Assembly: GCF_000250655.1 (NCBI RefSeq)
Contig: NC_016935.1
Coordinates: forward strand, 1,320,001-1,384,000
Direction: 5' to 3'
Length of the DNA stretch: 64,000 nucleotides
Source of the DNA: Paenibacillus mucilaginosus 3016
GTDB lineage: Bacteria; Bacillota; Bacilli; Paenibacillales; NBRC-103111
Numbering within the stretch: the stretch's first letter is position 1; each line of letters begins with the position of its first letter. Below the pieces are notes generated by a model. It made no database searches, was not told the DNA's origin, and was given only the letters and a program-made list of their open reading frames with translations. The translations under genes and the position numbers were made by a program. Shown piece by piece: positions 33,658 to 42,860 of this stretch.

Positions 33658-33696
33658 AGCCAAATGACCCGGCCCCCGGCCGGATGCATTTGGCTT
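33658..33696. terminator. Bidirectional terminator between convergent genes
   Basis: AGCCAAATG and CATTTGGCT arms with an inner GGCC-rich stem; on the minus strand it is followed by seven T, so it chiefly ends the oxidoreductase gene. Confidence 0.85.
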
Positions 33697-33723
33697 CTGT
33701 CATGAGCAGCCTGGGGCTGCACT

Positions 33724-34752
33724 CTACTGGCCCTTCACTGCTTCGGCAAGCAGCTGATACGACCGCAGGCGGGCTTCGTGGTCATAAATCTGCCCGGTGA
33801 CGATAATCTCGTCCGCGCCGGTCTCCTGCAGGTAGCGCGGCAGCTTCTCCCGGATGGTGGCCTTACTGCCCGCAATCGAGTAGCCGAGCTGCTTCAGCAC
33901 GATGGCTTTCTCCTGCTCGTTCCACAGCGTATCCATGCTGTCCACCGGAGGCTTGAGCTGGCCGGTGCGCCCGCGGATGATGTTCAGGAAAGCCATCTGG
34001 TGCGAGGTCGCTAGACGCTGCGCCTCTTCGTCGGTGTCGGCGGCCACGATGTTCATGCCGACAATGACGTAGGGCTTCTCCAGCACTTCCGACGGCCGGA
34101 AGTTGCTGCGGTACAGATCGAGCGCGGGCAGCAGGTACTCGGGGGCAAAATGGCTCGCAAAAGCGAACGGCAGCCCGAGCTGGCCGGCCAGCTGGGCGCT
34201 GAAGCCGCTGGAGCCGAGCAGGTAGATCGGGATGTCGAGGCCCTCACCCGGTACGGCGCGCACGCCCATCGGGCGGCTGTCAGGGTCGCCGCTCAGGTAG
34301 GCGCGGAGCTCGCTGAGCTGCTCCGGGAAGTCGCTGCCGTCGCTGCCGAGGCCGCGGCGGAGAGCACGGGCCGTGTACTGGTCGGAGCCCGGCGCGCGGC
34401 CAAGGCCCAGATCGATGCGGCCCGGGTACATGGACTCCAGCGTGCCGAACTGTTCGGCGATCATCAGCGGCGCGTGGTTCGGCAGCATGATGCCGCCGGA
34501 GCCGACGCGGATGGTCTCGGTGCCCCCGGCTACGTAGCCGATCACTACGGAAGTGGCCGAGCTGGCAATGCCGGGCATGCTGTGGTGCTCCGCGAGCCAG
34601 AAGCGGCGGTAGCCCCACTGCTCGGCATGGCGGGCAAGGTCGAGCGTATGGCGGAAGGTCTCTGCGGCCGTGCTGCCGGTGCGGATCGGCGCCAGGTCCA
34701 GCACGGAGAGGGTCAGATTCTGCAGCAGGTCGTCTGTATGGGTAGCAGTCAT
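33724..34752 (-). CDS. Luciferase-like (LLM class) flavin-dependent oxidoreductase
   Basis: 342 residues. The start chosen is the ATG at 34752 with AGGAGGT upstream; a longer open frame lacks a ribosome site. Characteristic [55 protein letters not shown] and [16 protein letters not shown] place it in the MsnO8-like branch of bacterial luciferase-type monooxygenases. It would use reduced FMN and oxygen on an unknown substrate in the cytosol. Monocistronic. Confidence 0.9.
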   Translation of the reverse strand: MTATHTDDLLQNLTLSVLDLAPIRTGSTAAETFRHTLDLARHAEQWGYRRFWLAEHHSMPGIASSATSVVIGYVAGGTETIRVGSGGIMLPNHAPLMIAEQFGTLESMYPGRIDLGLGRAPGSDQYTARALRRGLGSDGSDFPEQLSELRAYLSGDPDSRPMGVRAVPGEGLDIPIYLLGSSGFSAQLAGQLGLPFAFASHFAPEYLLPALDLYRSNFRPSEVLEKPYVIVGMNIVAADTDEEAQRLATSHQMAFLNIIRGRTGQLKPPVDSMDTLWNEQEKAIVLKQLGYSIAGSKATIREKLPRYLQETGADEIIVTGQIYDHEARLRSYQLLAEAVKGQ

Positions 34753-34865
34753 TATCGTAAAGTACCTCCTAAGGATAGCATGATGCCTTGCAACTGTTAC
34801 TATTATAATAACAGAAGTGGCGGGGGAACAACAACCCTTAGGATATCCGTGCCAAGGTCCGGTCA

Positions 34866-34915
34866 TTCAGGCTGATTCCTTGCATTAGCCAATTGGGGCT
34901 GTTCAGGCTGATTCC
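34866..34915. repeat. Short direct repeat
   Basis: TTCAGGCTGATTCC occurs at 34866-34879 and 34902-34915, 36 bp apart, between two minus-strand genes. No function apparent. Confidence 0.4.
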
Positions 34916-34922
34916 ATGCGTG

Positions 34923-36128
34923 TCAGGTTCCTGCTTTTTGCAGCGCAGCCTCAAGTTCGGAGCGCTTCTCCTTTGGAGATCCCTTGCGGGACAGCCGAAG
35001 GGAAGCTGCCGCGGTCACTGCAGCCACGGCTACGCCCGCTGCCCCGATCCAGGAGATGGAAGCGAGGGAGACGCTTTGGATGACCACGCCGCCGATGCCG
35101 GCACCTGCGGCCATCGCCAGCTGCAGCACGGAGGAGTTCAGGCTGAGCATGATCCCCGAAGCTTGGGGCGCGAGCAGGATCAGGTTATATTGCTGCGTCG
35201 GGCCGGACGACCAGGCGGAGAATGCCCACAGCATCAGCAGAGGGAACATGGCTGCGGAAGAATGGGCGGCGAGGGACAGCGCGACCAGGGTCAGCGTATG
35301 AAGCAGCATGCCGCCGATGAGAGTGCGGGGAACGCCCCAGCGGTCGGTGCCGTACCCGCCGAGTTTCGATCCGAGCAGGGAGGCAATGCCGAAGGCGAAC
35401 AGGGCGGCACTCACTCCTTTTTCGCTCATTCCGGTTACGGTAAGCAGGAACGGGGAGATATACGTATAGGTGATCGAATAGCCGGCGATCCAGAAGAAGG
35501 TAACGAGTAAGGCAGCGGCAATCTTCGGCTGCTTCAGAAGCGCAAGCTGGTCCCGGATCGGTACGGGCTGTTCGCCTTCTGTCCGTGGAATGACCCAGGC
35601 AACGGCCAGCATGGCAAGAACCCCCAGTACACCGATACCGCCGAAGATCCACTGCCAATCATACGCCGCGGCTATGACTCTTCCGAGAGGCACGCCGACG
35701 ATCAGGGAGGTGCTGAAGCCCATGACTAGGGTGGCGATGGCACTGCCCTGCTTGTCGGGAGGAGCGAGCTTGGAGGCCACAGTGAGGGCGGTGACGACGA
35801 ATACACCGGTGCTGAGCGCGAGAATAATCCGCGAACCGATAAGGAAGGAATAGCCGGTCAGGGTAACCGCAAGCAGATTGCCGGCTACGAATACAGCCAG
35901 GGAGTAGAGCAGCAGCCTCCTTCGTTCCATCCGGGCCAGGGCTGCCATCAGGATGGGCGTACCGAAGGCATAGGCAAGGGAGAAGACGGTAATGAGCTGG
36001 CCGGCAGCGGAGACCGATACGCCGATGTCAGCTGCCACCTTATCCAATATGCCTGCAATAATATTTTCCGACGTACCGACCAGAAAACTGGCGACAGCGA
36101 GCAGGTAGATTTTCCACGTGTTCGACAT
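34923..36128 (-). CDS. MFS exporter, DHA1 family
   Basis: 401 residues with twelve predicted membrane helices. It carries the loop 2-3 motif ARMERRRLLLYSLAVF and the antiporter motif C region GFSTSLIVGVPLGRVI, pointing to drug/proton antiport (AraJ/YdhP-like). Upstream on the same strand is an ArsR-type repressor, and an exact palindrome (36163-36184) lies between the two genes, so expression is probably induced when the repressor releases. Substrate unknown. Confidence 0.88.
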   Translation of the reverse strand: MSNTWKIYLLAVASFLVGTSENIIAGILDKVAADIGVSVSAAGQLITVFSLAYAFGTPILMAALARMERRRLLLYSLAVFVAGNLLAVTLTGYSFLIGSRIILALSTGVFVVTALTVASKLAPPDKQGSAIATLVMGFSTSLIVGVPLGRVIAAAYDWQWIFGGIGVLGVLAMLAVAWVIPRTEGEQPVPIRDQLALLKQPKIAAALLVTFFWIAGYSITYTYISPFLLTVTGMSEKGVSAALFAFGIASLLGSKLGGYGTDRWGVPRTLIGGMLLHTLTLVALSLAAHSSAAMFPLLMLWAFSAWSSGPTQQYNLILLAPQASGIMLSLNSSVLQLAMAAGAGIGGVVIQSVSLASISWIGAAGVAVAAVTAAASLRLSRKGSPKEKRSELEAALQKAGT

Positions 36129-36162
36129 GATTTCCTAAGCTCCTTTCATACCTCAAATTTTA

Positions 36163-36184
36163 TATTTCTAAAAATATAGAAATA
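36163..36184. promoter_or_regulatory. Palindromic operator before the MFS gene
   Basis: TATTTCTA-AAAATA-TAGAAATA, a perfect 8-bp inverted repeat, 35 bp before the exporter start. A related sequence, TATTTCTATAACTATGGAAA, occurs at 36506, upstream of the ArsR gene itself. Confidence 0.65.
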
Positions 36185-36198
36185 ACAAGCAAAAAAAA

Positions 36199-36480
36199 TT
36201 ACTGCAGCAGGTAAGGGGCGTATTTCTGCGCCATTTCTCTATTTACGCTGTAATAAATAAACGTGCCGTCCTTGCGAAGGTCGAGCAGCCCGCAGTCCGT
36301 CAGCTGCTTCAGGTGATGGGACAGCGTCGATCCGGCGATGGATTCAAGCTTGCTCTTGATATCGGTGCAGCACAGGTTCTTCTCCTCGGTGAGCAGCATG
36401 GCGATCTTCAGGCGGGTAGGTTCCCCGAGCGCTTTGTATACTTTGACAGCTTCACGTAATTCTGCGTTCTCTTGGACCAT
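36199..36480 (-). CDS. ArsR-family transcriptional repressor
   Basis: 93 residues from ATG 36480 (AAGGGTG upstream; the GTG at 36489 overlaps the ribosome site). Winged helix-turn-helix: ALGEPTRLKIAMLLTEEKNL, then STLSHHLKQLTDCGLLDLRK and the wing GTFIYYSVN. The NLCCTDI cysteine pair lies in the alpha-3 region where metal-sensing relatives hold ligands (ELCVCDL in ArsR), so thiol or metal sensing is possible but not shown. First gene of the regulator-exporter pair; operators flank both promoters. Confidence 0.88.
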   Translation of the reverse strand: MVQENAELREAVKVYKALGEPTRLKIAMLLTEEKNLCCTDIKSKLESIAGSTLSHHLKQLTDCGLLDLRKDGTFIYYSVNREMAQKYAPYLLQ

Positions 36481-36505
36481 GAGGATCACCCTTGTTGTGT
36501 TTTGG

Positions 36506-36528
36506 TATTTCTATAACTATGGAAATTA
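36506..36528. promoter_or_regulatory. Operator-like palindrome upstream of the ArsR gene
   Basis: ATTTCTATA and TATGGAAAT arms with one mismatch, matching the operator at 36163-36184. It suggests autoregulation. Confidence 0.5.
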
Positions 36529-36714
36529 AGTTACCATATCTTTCCCCGGATGTAAACCCCATTTTTCCGGGTGAGCGGGTATGTTTTACGGACATAACTG
36601 AATCCGCTGTCTCCGGATACCGCTTCGCATGCTTCGGGTCCCGGCTGGGAAACCTAGGGGAGATTGCCAGACAGCCAAAGCGTTTCGCGACCAAACGGAA
36701 GGAGGCATTACCCT

Positions 36715-37359
36715 ATGGATCTCACCAGACTGCGGGAAGAGCGATGGAACGCATGGACTCACGGCATCGGAGCGGTCCTGAGTGCTTTCGGGCTCGTCCT
36801 GCTGCTGCAGCGGGCCGCGCTATTCAGCCACGCAGCTTATACGATATCGAGCGCTGTATACGGGGTGTCCTTCACCCTGCTCTACCTGTCCTCCACGCTG
36901 CTTCACAGCGCCCGCTCCGCGAAGTGGATCGAACGGTTCGAACGGCTGGATCATGCGGCCATTTTTATTGCGATTGCCGGTTCTTATACGCCCTTTCTTG
37001 TCTATGCCTTTCCCGGGGTGCCAGGCTATGCGATGCTGAGTCTGGTCTGGACGCTGGCCTTCACCGGCATCGGGCTCGTCCGCTGGATCATCCGGCGATT
37101 CATGCCTTGGGGGATGATCTACTATCTCGTGCTGGGCTGGCTCATCGTCTTCCTGCTCGGGCCGCTGCAGGACAAGCTGCCGCCCGAAGGACTCGCCTGG
37201 CTGCTCGCCGGCGGAGTGCTTTACAGCACGGGCATTCTGTTCTTCGTCTGGCGCAGTCTCAGGTACCATCACGTGATCTGGCATCTCTTCGTGCTAGCAG
37301 GCAGCGGCTGCCATTTTATCACGGTATATGCTTTCCTGGCTCCCTTGCCGGGAAGTTGA
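36715..37359 (+). CDS. Hemolysin III family / PAQR-like membrane protein
   Basis: 214 residues from ATG 36715 after GGAAGGAGG. Seven membrane helices; SSTLLHSARS near the start of helix 3 and RYHHVIWHLFVLAGSGCHFI near the end carry the conserved His residues that bind zinc in PAQR/YqfA proteins. Probably a membrane hydrolase or a stress-related protein; no clear role in bacteria. Monocistronic, followed by the terminator at 37378. Confidence 0.88.
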   Translation: MDLTRLREERWNAWTHGIGAVLSAFGLVLLLQRAALFSHAAYTISSAVYGVSFTLLYLSSTLLHSARSAKWIERFERLDHAAIFIAIAGSYTPFLVYAFPGVPGYAMLSLVWTLAFTGIGLVRWIIRRFMPWGMIYYLVLGWLIVFLLGPLQDKLPPEGLAWLLAGGVLYSTGILFFVWRSLRYHHVIWHLFVLAGSGCHFITVYAFLAPLPGS

Positions 37360-37377
37360 ACGAACAGCACTGAACCA

Positions 37378-37424
37378 AGACCCGACGTACGGTACCTGAC
37401 ACGGTTCCGTCGGCGGGTCTTTTT
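37378..37424 (+). terminator. Rho-independent terminator
   Basis: AGACCCG (37378-37384) with CGGGTCT (37414-37420), then TTTT. Confidence 0.8.
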
Positions 37425-37439
37425 GACATATCCGAAAAT

Positions 37440-37522
37440 ATAACTCGCTTAAGCTCGTTTCTGTCATCTGCATAAGTTTAATAAACGCACACCGTCCCTA
37501 AGGATGGCACAGCCGTTTATCC
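37440..37522 (+). repeat. Dispersed ~75-nt intergenic element, copy before the DeoR gene
   Basis: TAACTCGCTTAAGCTCGTTT then ATAAACG (37481-37487), CCGTCC-CTAA-GGATGG and CGTTTAT (37514-37520). The 7-bp outer arms pair exactly and enclose the inner hairpin. Confidence 0.6.
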
Positions 37523-37607
37523 CAATCGGCCATGATTCGACAGGATTTACGAAAGATTCACACCGGGATGATATTCAGCAAATACAGAATGTTTATTTTA
37601 GAAAAGT

Positions 37608-37660
37608 AAACGAGCAAAAACGTGCACGGATATGTTCAACGTGTTTGTTTTTGCGCGATT
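37608..37660. promoter_or_regulatory. Candidate DeoR-type operator pair
   Basis: AAACGAGCAAAAAC (37608-37621) and GTTTTTGCGCGATT (37647-37660) are inverted copies of one 14-bp motif (12 of 14 matching) around the region where the DeoR-operon promoter should be. DeoR/GlpR-type proteins bind such A/T-flanked repeats, so autoregulation is likely. Confidence 0.5.
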
Positions 37661-37883
37661 GAGATTACAGCAGACTTCGACGGGCAGTTCAGGGGGACTA
37701 TGGAACAGGATATTCAAGGATTCATGGGGGATGGGGACGGCACGCTGCGGAGTTCGCTTGTCGACGTGCCCGCCTGTCTCCCGCAGCCGGGAGAAGAGCT
37801 CCGGGGCAGTCCTAAGGGGCATGCTTCGGGCGAGCCCCAGTGTGCTGCCGGAGCATCCGGCTGGACGAAAGGAGCGACGGAGC

Positions 37884-38645
37884 ATGCTGGCAGCGGAAAG
37901 AAAACAGCGCATCGTTGATTACGTCCGGAGGCACAGCACCGCTTCGGTCCATGCGCTGGCCCGCGAATTCCAGGTGCATGAAGCCACGATTCGGCGAGAT
38001 CTGGCGGAGATCGAGTCGGAGGGGCTGCTGAAGCGGACGCATGGCGGAGTTGTCGTGGAACAGTGGACCCGTGATGAGCCCCCGTTCTCCGAGCGCTCCT
38101 CGCTGCACCTGGACGAGAAGATGCGCATCGGCCGGATGGCCGCCAGCCTGGTGGAGGACGGGGAGCACATCATCGTGGATTCGGGCACAACCACCGAGCA
38201 CATCGCGAAGAACCTGACGCAGCGCTCTCATATTACCGTAGTGACCAACGATATGAATGTCGCAGCGGAACTGAGGGAGGCTCCCCGGGTGAAGGTGATC
38301 GTAACGGGCGGGGAGCTGTATCCTTCGAGTTATATGCTGAACGGCATGCTCACGGATCAGGCGCTCGGGGCGCTTCACACATCCAAGGCGTTTATCGGGA
38401 CACCGGCTCTCCATCCGCAGCATGGACTGATGCATCCCGAATCCCAGCTCGTGCCGGCCAAGCAGGCGATGATCCGCGCCGCCCAGGAGGTCATCGTCGT
38501 GACCGACCATACCAAGCTCGGCAAGCTTTCTCTGCATACGGTCGCGCCCCTGAGAGCCATTCATACGCTGATCACCGGCAAAGAAGCATCGGAGCAGGAA
38601 CTTGCGCCCTTCCGGGAGAGCGGAATTACCGTGTATACCGTGTAG
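37884..38645 (+). CDS. DeoR-family regulator (GlpR-like)
   Basis: 253 residues from ATG 37884 after AAAGGAG; the longer upstream frame has no ribosome site. N-terminal helix-turn-helix RKQRIVDYVRRHSTASVHAL and HEATIRRDLAEIESEGLLKR is the DeoR signature; the C-terminal DeoRC sugar-phosphate sensor contains DSGTTTEHIAKNL and VTNDMNVAAEL. It probably responds to a phosphorylated intermediate of glycerophosphodiester breakdown. It heads the Ugp-type operon, with the stop 38 bp before the ATPase gene start. Confidence 0.9.
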   Translation: MLAAERKQRIVDYVRRHSTASVHALAREFQVHEATIRRDLAEIESEGLLKRTHGGVVVEQWTRDEPPFSERSSLHLDEKMRIGRMAASLVEDGEHIIVDSGTTTEHIAKNLTQRSHITVVTNDMNVAAELREAPRVKVIVTGGELYPSSYMLNGMLTDQALGALHTSKAFIGTPALHPQHGLMHPESQLVPAKQAMIRAAQEVIVVTDHTKLGKLSLHTVAPLRAIHTLITGKEASEQELAPFRESGITVYTV

Positions 38646-38683
38646 TGCGCGCAGGACGGCTTACAAGGCAAGGAGGAAGAAGA

Positions 38684-39736
38684 TTGGCATCCATTGATAT
38701 CGTCCAAGTGACCAAAACCTTCGAGAAGACCACGGTCATCCAAGATCTCAGTCTCACGATCCGCGACGGATCCTTCACGGTCCTCGTCGGTCCTTCCGGC
38801 TGCGGCAAAACCACGCTGCTGCGCATGATCGCAGGGCTCGATCCCCAGACGAGCGGTTCGGTAATCATCGGCGGAACCGACGTCTCGAGGCGGCCTCCGG
38901 GCCAAAGAGGAGTCGCGATGGTATTCCAGAACTATGCGCTCTATCCGACCATGACCGTACGGGAGAATATTGAATTCGGACTCAAGAACAACAAGGTGGG
39001 GAAGGCGGAACGCAAGGCGCTCGTGGAGACGATCAGCGAAACGGTCGGTCTTCAGCCGTATCTGGACCGTAAGCCTGCGACCCTGTCAGGCGGGCAGCGC
39101 CAGCGCGTCGCACTGGCCCGGGCGATGGTCAAGAAGCCCTCGGTGTTCCTGATGGACGAGCCGCTGTCCAACCTCGATGCCAAGCTTAGGGCGCAGATGC
39201 GCCTGGAGCTTATCGAGCTGCACAAGAAGCTGGGGACGACCTTCGTCTACGTCACCCATGATCAGGTGGAGGCCATGTCGATGGCCGATACTATCGTCCT
39301 GATGAACCGGGGCATGATCCAGCAGGAGGCTTCCCCGGAGGAGATGTACCGGAGACCGAGCAACTTGTTCACGGCCCAGTTCATCGGGGTTCCTCCGATG
39401 AATGTGAACGGGCTCGGAGAGGGCGGCATCGCGTTCGGCTTCCGTCCGGAGCACGCCATACTGTCGCTATACCCGGTGGCGGCTGATTTCCGGGCTGAGG
39501 GCACCATTGTCACCCGAGAGATGCTGGGCTCCGAGACCCTGTATCAGATCCGGGAGCAGGGACGCTCGTATATGGTGAAGAGCATGGATGACTCGTTCGC
39601 CGTAGGGCAGCAGGTTCATCTCGGCGTAGGTGCCGGCCGGCTCTACTTCTTCGACCGGGACGGCCGACGGATGGACGAAGGACATCCGGAGCACAGGGCC
39701 TGTCTGGGGATGCTGAGAGGGCATGCCCATGCGTAG
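38684..39736 (+). CDS. ugpC: ABC transporter ATPase, UgpC/MsmX type
   Basis: 350 residues from TTG 38684 (AAGGAGG at 38670). Walker A GPSGCGKTT (36-44), Q-loop VFQNYALYPTMTV, signature LSGGQRQRVALARAM, Walker B VFLMDEPLSNLDA, H-loop YVTHDQVEAM, and a C-terminal regulatory TOBE-like domain from ~residue 240. It hydrolyses ATP to drive the permeases at 39729 and 40604. It is the only sugar-type ATPase in the window. Because MsmX-type ATPases serve several importers, it might also power the Lpl-type systems here; that is inference. Confidence 0.9.
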   Translation: MASIDIVQVTKTFEKTTVIQDLSLTIRDGSFTVLVGPSGCGKTTLLRMIAGLDPQTSGSVIIGGTDVSRRPPGQRGVAMVFQNYALYPTMTVRENIEFGLKNNKVGKAERKALVETISETVGLQPYLDRKPATLSGGQRQRVALARAMVKKPSVFLMDEPLSNLDAKLRAQMRLELIELHKKLGTTFVYVTHDQVEAMSMADTIVLMNRGMIQQEASPEEMYRRPSNLFTAQFIGVPPMNVNGLGEGGIAFGFRPEHAILSLYPVAADFRAEGTIVTREMLGSETLYQIREQGRSYMVKSMDDSFAVGQQVHLGVGAGRLYFFDRDGRRMDEGHPEHRACLGMLRGHAHA

Positions 39737-40607
39737 CACGGAGCTCTGGATGCGGATCCGCCCCTATGTGATGATTGCCCCGGCTATGACGGGTATCGTT
39801 CTCTTTGTCCTTTACCCTGTCGCGTACCTCGGGTATCTCAGCTTCCATAAGTACAATCTGCTCAATCCCTCGAAGAGCAGATTCGTCGGCTGGGAGAACT
39901 ATATCCGGATTTTTACCAGGGAGGATTTCTACCGGTCCGTGCTCAACACGGCTGTGTATACCTTGGGAGTAGTCGTGCTCACCCTGGTGCTGGCCCTGCT
40001 GGCAGCCCTGTGGCTGCGCGGAAGCTCCCGGTGGAACGCGTTCGTCAGGGCCGGCATCTTCACGCCGCATATCGTGTCCATCGTGTCGATCGCCCTGGTC
40101 TGGATGTGGCTGATGGAACCGAATCTCGGCCTGCTGAACTTCATGCTGAAGGCCGTCGGGCTTCCGCCATCCCCCTGGCTTCAGAGCTCCGCCACGGCGA
40201 TGGCGTCCGTGATCCTCGTATCGGTGTGGCACAATGTCGGCTATTACACGCTGATTATTTTTGCGGCGCTGCAGAGCGTTCCGCCCAGCCTCTATGAGGC
40301 GGCCGCTCTCGATCAGGCGAGCCGCAGCAGGGTCTTTTTCCGGATCACGCTGCCGATGATTTCGCCCCAGCTCTTCTTCATCCTGATTGTCATGACAATC
40401 GGCTCCTTCAAGGTGTTCGATACCGTCCAGATCATGACGGGCGGAGGGCCGAACGGCGCCACCGAAACCCTGGTGTATTATATCTACAGCTATAGGACGA
40501 CCAATATCGGCTTTGCTTCGGCCACCGGCGTTGTGCTCATGGCGATCATCGGCGGATTGACGCTCTTGTATTTCCGATTCTTGTCCAGGAAGGTGCATTA
40601 CCAATGA
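39729..40607 (+). CDS. ugpA: ABC permease, UgpA type
   Basis: 292 residues, six membrane helices, EAA loop YEAAALDQASRSRVFFRITL. GAGAGGG at 39715-39721 suits ATG 39729 rather than 39723; either way it overlaps the ATPase gene. QIMTGGGPNGATETLVYYIY is typical of UgpA/MalF-like permeases. Its stop overlaps the next gene (ATGA). Confidence 0.9.
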   Translation: MRSTELWMRIRPYVMIAPAMTGIVLFVLYPVAYLGYLSFHKYNLLNPSKSRFVGWENYIRIFTREDFYRSVLNTAVYTLGVVVLTLVLALLAALWLRGSSRWNAFVRAGIFTPHIVSIVSIALVWMWLMEPNLGLLNFMLKAVGLPPSPWLQSSATAMASVILVSVWHNVGYYTLIIFAALQSVPPSLYEAAALDQASRSRVFFRITLPMISPQLFFILIVMTIGSFKVFDTVQIMTGGGPNGATETLVYYIYSYRTTNIGFASATGVVLMAIIGGLTLLYFRFLSRKVHYQ

Positions 40608-41437
40608 GTATGATGGACAGGAGCCTGCTCCTGAGGTTGCTGGATCATGCCGGCAAGGCGCTGATTCTGCTGGTCTTCCTCTTTCCCTTTCTGTGGATGA
40701 TCTCCACTTCGCTCCAAACGTTCGAGGAGACGATGTCGTTCCCGCCGGTCTGGGTCCCGTCCTCTCTGCAGTGGGGCAATTTTGCCGAAGCGATGACCGC
40801 CGGGCCCTTCCTGACGTATGCTCGGAATTCGATCGTCATTACGACCGCGATCCTTATCCTTCAGTTCGCTGTGATGATTCCCGCCGCCTATGCGTTTGCC
40901 AAGTATACCTTTGCCGGCAGCGGGCTGATGTTCGGGCTGGTGCTGCTGGCCTTCATGATTCCCTCCCAGATCACCTTCATCCCGGTGTATATGACCATGG
41001 CGGACTGGGGCTGGGTCGACACGCTGCTGCCGCAGATTGTTCCTTTCATGTCCAATGCCTTCGGCATCTTCCTGCTCCGGCAGTATTTCAGGCAAATTCC
41101 GCAGGAGATCATCGAGTCGGCACGGCTGGATAACGCGGGGGAGTTCAAGATCATCACGAGGCTTATGGTGCCTATGTCGATGCCGGCCCTTGCCACCATT
41201 GCCCTCTTCAGCTTCGTCAGCCATTGGAACGATTATTTCTGGCCCCTGGTCATGACCGACGCGACGCATGTCCGTCCGCTTACGCTGGGCATCGCCAAAC
41301 TGCGGGAGACCGAGGGGATCAGCAACTGGAATATCATTATGGCGGGCAACGTCATTCTTGTGCTGCCCATTCTTATCGTGTATCTGTTCTGCTCGAAGCA
41401 GATTGTCAAAGCTTTCGTGTATTCCGGGATCAAATAA
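40604..41437 (+). CDS. ugpE: ABC permease, UgpE type
   Basis: 277 residues, six membrane helices, EAA loop ESARLDNAGEFKIITRLMVP. Start ATG overlaps the upstream stop by four bases. Partner of the preceding permease. The final SKQIVKAFVYSGIK is typical of this branch. Confidence 0.9.
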   Translation: MSMMDRSLLLRLLDHAGKALILLVFLFPFLWMISTSLQTFEETMSFPPVWVPSSLQWGNFAEAMTAGPFLTYARNSIVITTAILILQFAVMIPAAYAFAKYTFAGSGLMFGLVLLAFMIPSQITFIPVYMTMADWGWVDTLLPQIVPFMSNAFGIFLLRQYFRQIPQEIIESARLDNAGEFKIITRLMVPMSMPALATIALFSFVSHWNDYFWPLVMTDATHVRPLTLGIAKLRETEGISNWNIIMAGNVILVLPILIVYLFCSKQIVKAFVYSGIK

Positions 41438-41504
41438 GATTCCTGTGCATGGGGCGGTTCTCAGCCGCCGCATCCCACTACTACCTATTATGGAGGGATT
41501 TACC

Positions 41505-42821
41505 ATGAAGAAGACGCATTTGCTGTGCACCGCCGCTCTGCTGATGGGGACGCTGACGGCCTGCGGGGGGCCGGAGGAGCCGGCCGCAACCGGTGCTGCT
41601 CCGGCCGCCCAGCCTGCTTCGGAGAAACCGGCGGAAGGCGGGAAGACGACCGTGCAGTTCTGGCACTCCCTCGGCGGCAAGAACGGAGAGTATATGGATG
41701 CGATGGTGAAGCGGTTCAACGATTCGCATCCGAACGTGGAGGTTGTGGCGACCTTCCAGGGGAGCTATGACGAGATGGTCACGAAGCTCCAGCAGTCTCT
41801 TCCTTCCAAGACGGCCCCGGATGTCGCCATGCTGGAGCGCGCTTATGTGGAGATGTTCGCGGATGCCGACGTACTGGAGGATCTCGGTCCGCTGATGAAA
41901 TCCTCGAATCTCAGCGAGGGTGACTTCGTGTCCGGACTGATGGGCCATTCCACCTTTAACAACAAGCTGGTATCGCTGCCCTTGAACCGTTCCACCCCCA
42001 TCCTTCACATTAACAAGACGCTGCTGGATGAGAAGGGGCTGAAGGTGCCGACAACCTGGGACGAGCTGAAGACCACGGCGGAAGCTCTGGTAGTCAAAGA
42101 AGGCGGCGAAGTGAAGCGCTACGGTCTGACCATGCCGTTCGACACCTGGTATCCCATGGCGATGATCACCCAGGCGGGCGGGACCTTCTTCAGCGAGGAT
42201 AAGAAGACGATCGGCTTCTATGATAATGGGGTGGGAAGCAAGGTATTCGGCTACCTGAAGGACCTTCAGGGGACGGGAGCCCTGTTCTATCCTCCGGCCA
42301 AGGATTCGGGGAATATCGTGAACCAGATGTTCACCAGCGGCAAGGCGGCCATGATGTTCCAGTCTACCGGCACGATCGGCTCCCTGATCAATACCGCCAA
42401 GTTCGAGTACGTCACCGCCTATCTTCCGAAGGACCAGAAGTTCGCGAGTCCGACCGGAGGGGCGAACGTGGCGATGATGTCTTCTTCCGGGAACAAGCAG
42501 GCCGCGTGGGAATTCATCCGCTGGATGGAGACGGACCCGCAGGGGGCGCTTCCGTTTATTCTGCAGTCCGGCTACCTGCCTTTTACCAAAGCGATGGCCG
42601 AGTCGAAGGAGCTGCAGGACCTGTGGGCGAAGGAGCCGGCCCGCAAGGTGGCTTATGAGCAGCTTCAGTATGCGGTGGATACCAACAAATCGGTGGCTTG
42701 GCCTGAGGTGATGAAGGAATTCAATTCCGTCATTGAAGCGGTGATGTATGACAATAAAGACATTCAGGCTTCGCTGGAAACCTTCAAAAAGCAAGCTGAG
42801 CGCATCCTGGCAGGACAGTAA
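41505..42821 (+). CDS. ugpB: Solute-binding lipoprotein, UgpB type
   Basis: 438 residues from ATG 41505 after GGAGGG. Lipobox LTAC with Cys20, then an Ala/Pro/Glu linker. The cluster-1-like fold begins TTVQFWHSLGGKNGEYMDAM. The neighbouring phosphodiesterase suggests glycerol-3-phosphate or glycerophosphodiesters as ligand, as in Ugp systems. A maltose-type ligand cannot be excluded from sequence alone. Confidence 0.88.
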   Translation: MKKTHLLCTAALLMGTLTACGGPEEPAATGAAPAAQPASEKPAEGGKTTVQFWHSLGGKNGEYMDAMVKRFNDSHPNVEVVATFQGSYDEMVTKLQQSLPSKTAPDVAMLERAYVEMFADADVLEDLGPLMKSSNLSEGDFVSGLMGHSTFNNKLVSLPLNRSTPILHINKTLLDEKGLKVPTTWDELKTTAEALVVKEGGEVKRYGLTMPFDTWYPMAMITQAGGTFFSEDKKTIGFYDNGVGSKVFGYLKDLQGTGALFYPPAKDSGNIVNQMFTSGKAAMMFQSTGTIGSLINTAKFEYVTAYLPKDQKFASPTGGANVAMMSSSGNKQAAWEFIRWMETDPQGALPFILQSGYLPFTKAMAESKELQDLWAKEPARKVAYEQLQYAVDTNKSVAWPEVMKEFNSVIEAVMYDNKDIQASLETFKKQAERILAGQ

Positions 42822-42860
42822 AAGCGGGCTGTTCATCATCCGGAAAGGGAGAGGGAAGAC

